11,075 bases of DNA, from the NCBI GenBank assembly GCA_027066255.1, contig JAMOOA010000099.1, positions 1 to 11,075 on the forward strand, in the 5' to 3' direction. The position numbers and the translations under genes were made by a program. The stretch comes from Candidatus Altimarinota bacterium (lineage in GTDB: Bacteria; Patescibacteriota; Gracilibacteria; BD1-5; UBA6164). The notes beneath the pieces are model-generated. The model was not told the DNA's origin. It saw only the letters and a list, made by a program, of their open reading frames with translations, and made no database searches. Positions within the stretch are counted from its first letter, which is position 1; each line of letters begins with the position of its first letter. Positions 7,259-11,075 of this stretch are shown here, one piece after another.

Positions 7259-8677
7259 TTAATGAAAAAGTGGTGGTGGAGTTTGCTGAATAAGAGGATT
7301 GTACTCTATAACCAAAGGGAAGTTCCTATAATCAGGTTTTGATCATCTTGTGAGTGTATTCATGTATGATTCCTGTCCATTATACTGAGGTATTTTGAGT
7401 CAAGTCACGTTTCCATCTTCATCTGTTGGTTGAACGAGAATATATCTTCTGAGGTAATTGAGATCGTATTTTTTTGAGAGAGAAAGATTACACGTATTAT
7501 TGATATAATATGGACATGTCGTGGTTACAGCTCCCCCTATGGTATTTTCACTCAGTACTGTTCCTCGGATATACAACTGATTTGGTAGTATGTCTGCCTG
7601 AGTATCCCCATCGTACTCTCAAGAGGATGGATTGTAACTCATGAGAGACCTATCTGCATAGAGTATTGCGTGGATATCTGTCACTGAAGGATCTATATAG
7701 ATATTTCCTCCTACTCCATTCTTTTGAGTAACTATTATTCCTAGCATACCACCTCCTCGAATATTTCATGATATATAGATGTTTCCTCACTCAACTATCA
7801 ACGTTTTTACCCCTTGGACATCTCCTCCTGTTATTTCTACGTTGTGTCCTCAAAGATTTCAAAAATATAGTATCGTCCCATCTTGTATCGTTTTCCCGTC
7901 GTCTCATACTGTCCATTTTTGATTTCAAAGAGCCTCTACTGTATAAGGGGATACACCATTATCAGGTGAAATATTACGAGTTACCGAAGCAAGCTCTTTA
8001 TGTATGTTTTTACGAAGTCCTGATTTTGTTATTTTCCCAAGGACACGGACATCATCAGAAAATTGTCCGTCTATCGCTTCTGAATTATTTTTACTCGACA
8101 CTATACCATCTACTTTTACAAGTCTCCCATCAGATAGATGGTCTGCACTCATATCTACACTACTATCAAGGGTTATTCCGTCAAAATTCTGAAATCCTAT
8201 ATACTGACTGTACGCATATCAGCCTATATATGAAGGAAGGATATCATTGTTTCCATTCTTTGGGATACAGATATATGTGTAGACACTACTACTTAAGTTA
8301 AAGTCCACAAAACCAAACTCTAAATTATAAGAATGTCCTGTGAGTTCATATCAATCATAATCAGACGATGAACAATCTCAAACACTCTGAGAAGAAATTC
8401 TTACTCTATCAATCGTTGTATTTGTCTCGAAAAAACCAAATGCAGGATCAAAATAATATCAAGAAAAATAGTCCCCTACAATATCATCGTCGTTACCTTT
8501 GTTCATAAATCTTAAATCTCCATTTTCAATAGTCATAATACGAGTATTGTATGATCCTGGTTTTGCTGATATTTGTCCTCCTTTAATATTTTGAATAAGG
8601 GTATTAGCTGCATAGAGAGACGGGATTAATATGCTTGCTATAACAAAAGGGGAAAATATTTTTTCTTGAGTTTTCAT
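7259..8677 (-). CDS. Exported protein with Gly-rich beta-repeat region, 472 residues
   Basis: I do not recognise a named family. ATG 8677 gives MKTQEKIFSPFVIASILIPSLYA-ANTL, a signal peptide likely cut after residue 23. A TTG nine bases upstream is an alternative start. The N-terminal half contains DRVRISSQSVGDCSSSDYDG. The C-terminal half has a beta-solenoid-like core with repeated Gly-rich strands: VKTLIVEGGNIYISG, then GIIVTQKNGVGGNIYIDP, then ILYADRSLMSY, then QLYIRGTVLSENTIGG. After it come a Cys pair (TTCPYYINNTC), KKYDLNYLRRYI and a Pro-rich tail (QQTPPPLFH). Many in-frame TGA codons encode Gly, several inside the strand turns. It starts 12 bases after the stop of the upstream exported-protein gene, so the two are probably cotranscribed. 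An extracellular structural or adhesive role is inferred. Confidence 0.8.
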
Positions 8678-8689
8678 AAGTAACAATGG

Positions 8690-9568
8690 TTAAGTACATT
8701 CTATCTTCATTTGCATACCGCATCATTCTCATTGACACTCACCATCTAAGACTCCTGCCGTCCATTTTGACCACTCTCATTCATTAGTTGTTCAGTCAAG
8801 TGTGATCTCCTTCCAATCTGGAATAGCTCAATTTTTTCTAAATCTATATAAGAGTTTACAGGTTTCAAGATTCTTTGCTGGGTGAATGCAATTTTCTCTA
8901 TTTCTATCACAATATTCGTCTGCCTCTATCTTTCCAGCTACTTCGAGCTTACTACTTGGGTTAGTAGTACCAATTCCTACATCTCCCCCTCATATATACA
9001 ACTTATCCGCTACTTCAAGTTTGAGGTCGACTCTATTTTCCCCGTCCCCATATCCAAAGTATGCTCATCTATCTCCAGAATCATCTGTCACTTCAAAATA
9101 TCCATAGTGATTTTCTACCGTTGATCTTGCATTATGTGAATAATTAGTAGATGAAATAGCTCTTCTGCCATCTACATTAATTCCACTATCAAATCTTCAG
9201 ACTCCAATAACATGAAGCTTTTCTTCCGGAGAAGCTATTCCTATTCCTATATTTCCTCCGACATCCCACATTCCTCCTACTTCAAAATTATTTCCATTCC
9301 ATTTCGGAATATTGTTTACTTGTGTCAATATATTTGAAAAAGCTGATACAAATAATGATTGTATTTTCCCATTTATATCAAAAATACGAGCAATAACCTC
9401 CCCTACAAATCATTTCTGATCATAGACTCATGAAAGACTCGGTGTTCATGCAGGAACCGGTGATTGAACTTCTATTATCCTACCTTTTACTTCTGATAGA
9501 TCCCCTGCAAATGTAAAAGTAGGAAATAATAAAATAAGCATAGTTCATGAAATAATAAATTTATTCAT
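8690..9568 (-). CDS. Exported tail-fibre-like protein with G-I-G-T-x-x-P-x-x-K-L repeats
   Basis: The 292-residue protein begins at ATG 9568 with a signal peptide, MNKFIISGTMLILLFPTFTFA followed by GD. Two copies of a repeat typical of phage tail fibres and large bacterial surface proteins are present: GGNIGIGIASPEEKLHVIG and GGDVGIGTTNPSSKLEVAG. The segment between them resembles beta-rich fibre sequence (STVENHYGYFEVTDDSGDR). The C-terminal 70 residues contain six to seven cysteines (DEYCDRNRENC, ETCKLLY, GECQGEGCGM, IECT) and may be a disulfide-stabilised head domain. In-frame TGA encodes Gly in many places, including GECQGEGCG where two occur close together. It lies just upstream of the 472-residue exported protein (12 bases). 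No phage morphogenesis genes are near, so a cell-surface fibre or adhesin is likelier than a prophage remnant. Confidence 0.8.
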
Positions 9569-9635
9569 ATGTAAAAATAGCTAAATAAATAATATTCTAT
9601 ATTTATGTACTATATACATCTTTAACCAGAAAACA

Positions 9636-9672
9636 AAAAACACTCCCTGGATTGTATCCAAAAAGTGTTTTT
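9636..9672 (-). terminator. Terminator of the lipoprotein gene
   Basis: AAAAACACT (9636-9644) pairs with AGTGTTTTT (9664-9672), with an inner TGGAT/ATCCA stem (9648-9652 and 9656-9660). On the minus strand a T-run follows the stem (9640-9635). It starts 12 bases after the lipoprotein stop. The remaining bases to 9569 are AT-rich and contain no promoter I would defend. Confidence 0.8.
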
Positions 9673-9684
9673 ATATAGTGGGAA

Positions 9685-10104
9685 TTATTTACTTGAAGAT
9701 GCTTCTTCATTAGATTCTTCGATTGGAAGGTCGTCAGCAGCTTCTTCTGAAGTTGATTCTTCACTTGAAGAGTCATCTGATTTCTCAGTATCACTTTGAA
9801 CAGCTTCGTCTTTTGAAGTTGATTCCTCAGTAGTAACTGGTATTGAATCCTTAGATTCCTCTTCCTCAATAGTTGCTTCTTCTTCCTTAGGAAGATCATC
9901 TAGAGCTTCTTTTGCAATCTCTGAAACAGTTTCTGTTGTAACCTTTGTAGTATCTTCTACAGTATCAACTACTGCTTCTGTACCTTCTTCTACTGTTTCT
10001 ACTACACTATCCGTAGTATTTTTCACTTCTTCTACTATGCTTTCACCACAAGAGACAAGAGCAAAGAGTGATAGGACACATATAAGCCCGTATGCTTTTT
10101 TCAT
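9685..10104 (-). CDS. Glutamate/serine-rich lipoprotein, 139 residues
   Basis: MKKAYGLICVLSLFALVSC is a lipoprotein signal with the lipobox L-V-S-C19, so the protein should be lipid-anchored at Cys19 on the outside of the membrane. The mature part is almost wholly low complexity. Residues 20-70 hold repeating V-x-x-T-V-E/D-x-x-T units (SVVETVEEGTEAVVDTVED) that could form a helix, and the rest is a Glu/Ser/Asp/Thr-rich acidic tail ending EEASSSK. There are no aromatic residues after the signal, no cysteine other than Cys19, and no TGA codon. It is probably an extended, highly acidic surface spacer or cation-binding protein; no enzymatic function can be seen. It has its own promoter and terminator. 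Confidence 0.82.
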   Translation of the reverse strand: MKKAYGLICVLSLFALVSCGESIVEEVKNTTDSVVETVEEGTEAVVDTVEDTTKVTTETVSEIAKEALDDLPKEEEATIEEEESKDSIPVTTEESTSKDEAVQSDTEKSDDSSSEESTSEEAADDLPIEESNEEASSSK

Positions 10105-10139
10105 AATATTCTATGTTATAAATAATAAAGAGCCCGGAG

Positions 10140-10167
10140 ATTATATATTTCTAACATCTTTTTCCAA
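10140..10167 (-). promoter_or_regulatory. Promoter of the lipoprotein gene
   Basis: On the minus strand TTGGAA (10167-10162), a 16-base spacer and a perfect TATAAT (10145-10140). The predicted start near 10133 gives a leader of about 28 bases before ATG 10104. Confidence 0.65.
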
Positions 10168-10178
10168 AAGAATCAATA

Positions 10179-10206
10179 TTTACAATATAATAATAATAGC
10201 TATAAA
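10179..10206 (+). promoter_or_regulatory. Promoter of a structured leader or small RNA
   Basis: TTTACA (10179-10184), a 16-base spacer and TATAAA (10201-10206). It points to the right, 180 bases before the start of the FecR-like gene. Transcription from about 10213 would cover the hairpin region ending in the T-run at 10321-10327. Confidence 0.55.
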
Positions 10207-10212
10207 ATTAAG

Positions 10213-10328
10213 GTAAATTTAAGGGGGTAAAGAATAACCTACCTTTTTGGTATTGTTCTTCCCTTTATCCAATTAAGAAAGTTAGGTTTCATATCAGAAG
10301 AAAAAACCTATATTTTCTTGTTTTTTTA
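10213..10328 (+). ncRNA. Candidate structured RNA: small RNA or switch-type leader with intrinsic terminator
   Basis: Two structured parts are visible. First, GGGTAAAG (10225-10232) pairs with CTTTATCC (10263-10270), enclosing an inner TACC/GGTA hairpin (10240-10243, 10249-10252). Second, AAGAAA-gt-TAGGTTT (10275-10289) pairs with AAACCTA-tat-TTTCTT (10304-10319), followed by G and seven T, which is a terminator form. AACCTA at 10236-10241, in the first part, is an exact complement of TAGGTT (10283-10288), so it could act as an antiterminator by competing for that arm. No leader ORF with an ATG lies in this stretch. I recognise no known riboswitch or sRNA family. It could be an independent sRNA of about 115 bases or a conditional terminator for the gene at 10386. 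Confidence 0.5.
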
Positions 10329-10335
10329 GTGATTA

Positions 10336-10365
10336 TTGTTATAAATACATAAGTAAAAATATACT
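10336..10365 (+). promoter_or_regulatory. Possible proximal promoter of the FecR-like gene
   Basis: TTGTTA (10336-10341), an 18-base spacer and TATACT (10360-10365), giving a start near 10372 and a very short leader before ATG 10386. An overlapping alternative is TTGTTT (10318-10323), 16 bases, TATAAA (10340-10345). Either lies downstream of the terminator-like hairpin, so the gene may not depend on read-through. Confidence 0.45.
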
Positions 10366-10385
10366 TTTAAAACTAATAAAAACCT

Positions 10386-11075
10386 ATGAATAGGAATTAT
10401 AGGAGAAACTCCGTTTCAAGAACCTTTAAAGACTACCTTGTTCCTATTATTGGACTCGTACTTGTATTTGTTCTTATCTATAGTTTTTTTAGTGGAGACT
10501 CTAATGATACCACTATCACCGATGGAGAAAACAGGGTTGGGTATGCTTTGAATTTCGGTGATATAGAAACAGAGGCTTTTATAGAATATACAGGAGGGAA
10601 AAAAGAAAAAGTAGAAAATACCACAAAAATATTTAAGTGAGAAAAACTTATTGTAAAAGAAGGAGACGTATCATTCCAAGTTGGAGAAACAACAAAGCTA
10701 CATGTAGACAAGATAGGTGAAGTAAAAATAAATAATGATGGTAGCTATACTCTCTTTGCTTCAAATATGTGGATATCAAGCAGTGACGCACTTCAAATAA
10801 ATACACGTTATGCAAAAATTAAAGCAAGCGCCAACTCTGTGCTTTCTTTATCCCAAAATGAAGTAAGTAGTACTATCTATGTACTCAGAGGCACTGCTGA
10901 AGTAAAAAACCTCGGTGGACAAGCAACACTATTGGGGAGTTCTCAAAAGATAAGTGTATCTCAGGCAGATGCATCAAAAGAAGACATTGACCTCTCTCTT
11001 TCTAAAATGGAACTTGATTCGTTCTTTATGAAAAGTGATTGGTTTTTAAAAAATAACGGTCCAGTTATCATAGCA
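10386..11075 (+). CDS. Membrane-anchored FecR-like protein, 3' end outside window
   Basis: ATG 10386 opens a frame that is still open at the window edge (230 residues seen). A basic N-terminus (MNRNYRRNSVSRTFKDY) is followed by one hydrophobic segment, about residues 18-36 (LVPIIGLVLVFVLIYSFF), giving a single-pass anchor with the rest outside. The outer part has repeated beta-strand patterns: KLIVKEGDVSFQVGETTKLHV, then GSYTLFASNMWISS, then RYAKIKASANSVLSL, then STIYVLRGTAEVKNLGGQATLLGSSQKISV. The last resembles the FecR fold, in which a short G-x-A-x-V strand pair precedes a G-x-x-x-x-L-x-x-G/S-Q-x-x-x-V turn. FecR-type domains occur in periplasmic sensors and in large surface proteins. One in-frame TGA (IFKGEKL) encodes Gly. 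The assignment to FecR is tentative; the missing C-terminus could change the picture. Confidence 0.7.

Noticed and set aside
7768..8301. Open frame of 177 codons on the plus strand.
   Set aside because: It lies antisense inside the 472-residue exported protein. It has no family resemblance, and the minus strand gives a signal peptide and repeats.
8882..9124. Two overlapping plus-strand frames with hydrophobic starts.
   Set aside because: They are antisense shadows of the tail-fibre-like protein, whose minus-strand frame has clear repeats.
8690..9568. Prophage remnant suggested by the tail-fibre-like repeats.
   Set aside because: The protein has a secretory signal peptide and no phage structural, lysis or integrase gene is nearby.

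Overview
The window reads as AT-rich bacterial DNA in which UGA is not a stop codon but encodes glycine (translation table 25). Almost every real gene is cut into pieces if TGA is read as stop. It becomes one continuous, family-like protein when TGA is read as Gly, with the TGA codons falling at positions where the families carry glycine (for example KAGDY in a PKD domain, GTLVGDP in the NhaD/ArsB-type transporter, HILGNKIIG in NrdB, CKGC in ProS). Together with the AT-richness, this points to the Absconditabacteria (SR1) / Gracilibacteria (BD1-5) part of the Candidate Phyla Radiation. The sequence alone does not let me choose between those two. Recognisable Shine-Dalgarno sequences are largely missing, and some starts lie only a few bases downstream of a -10 box.

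Layout. 1-369 (+) is the 3' end of a PKD-repeat surface protein. It converges through a shared hairpin terminator on nrdB (class I ribonucleotide reductase small subunit, -), which is preceded by a TagA/WecG-type glycosyltransferase (-). Divergent from that lie a 79-residue unknown protein (+) with its own promoter and terminator, then a NhaD/ArsB-type ion transporter (+) with a good promoter. A perfect 13-bp bidirectional terminator separates it from a minus-strand block: an unusually long SAICAR synthase (PurC) and, upstream of it, a short prolyl-tRNA synthetase (ProS). Upstream of these on the same strand lie two exported proteins and a glutamate-rich lipoprotein. After a 281-bp divergent intergenic region with a structured RNA element, a plus-strand membrane-anchored FecR-like protein runs off the end.

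Most interesting. (1) The leader of proS looks like a trp/pheM-style ribosome-mediated attenuator. A consensus-like promoter is followed at once by a 16-codon ORF with two Pro (CCC) codons, the second inside the 5' arm of a hairpin. A second terminator hairpin lies just before proS, and the two can be exchanged for an antiterminator pairing. (2) The region 10179-10328 has a promoter, a small stem-loop domain and a T-tailed hairpin, with a segment that competes for one terminator arm. It is a candidate sRNA or switch-type leader ahead of the FecR-like gene. (3) PurC carries about 160 extra residues between two conserved blocks. (4) ProS replaces the editing insertion with what looks like a zinc ribbon whose knuckles contain UGA-encoded glycine.

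Functionally the window mixes housekeeping genes (dNTP supply, a purine-pathway enzyme, aminoacylation, ion homeostasis) with cell-surface genes (PKD protein, glycan-transfer enzyme, tail-fibre-like and beta-repeat secreted proteins, lipoprotein). This fits a small, host-associated or episymbiotic lifestyle, but that is inference. I saw no tRNA, rRNA, CRISPR array or insertion sequence.
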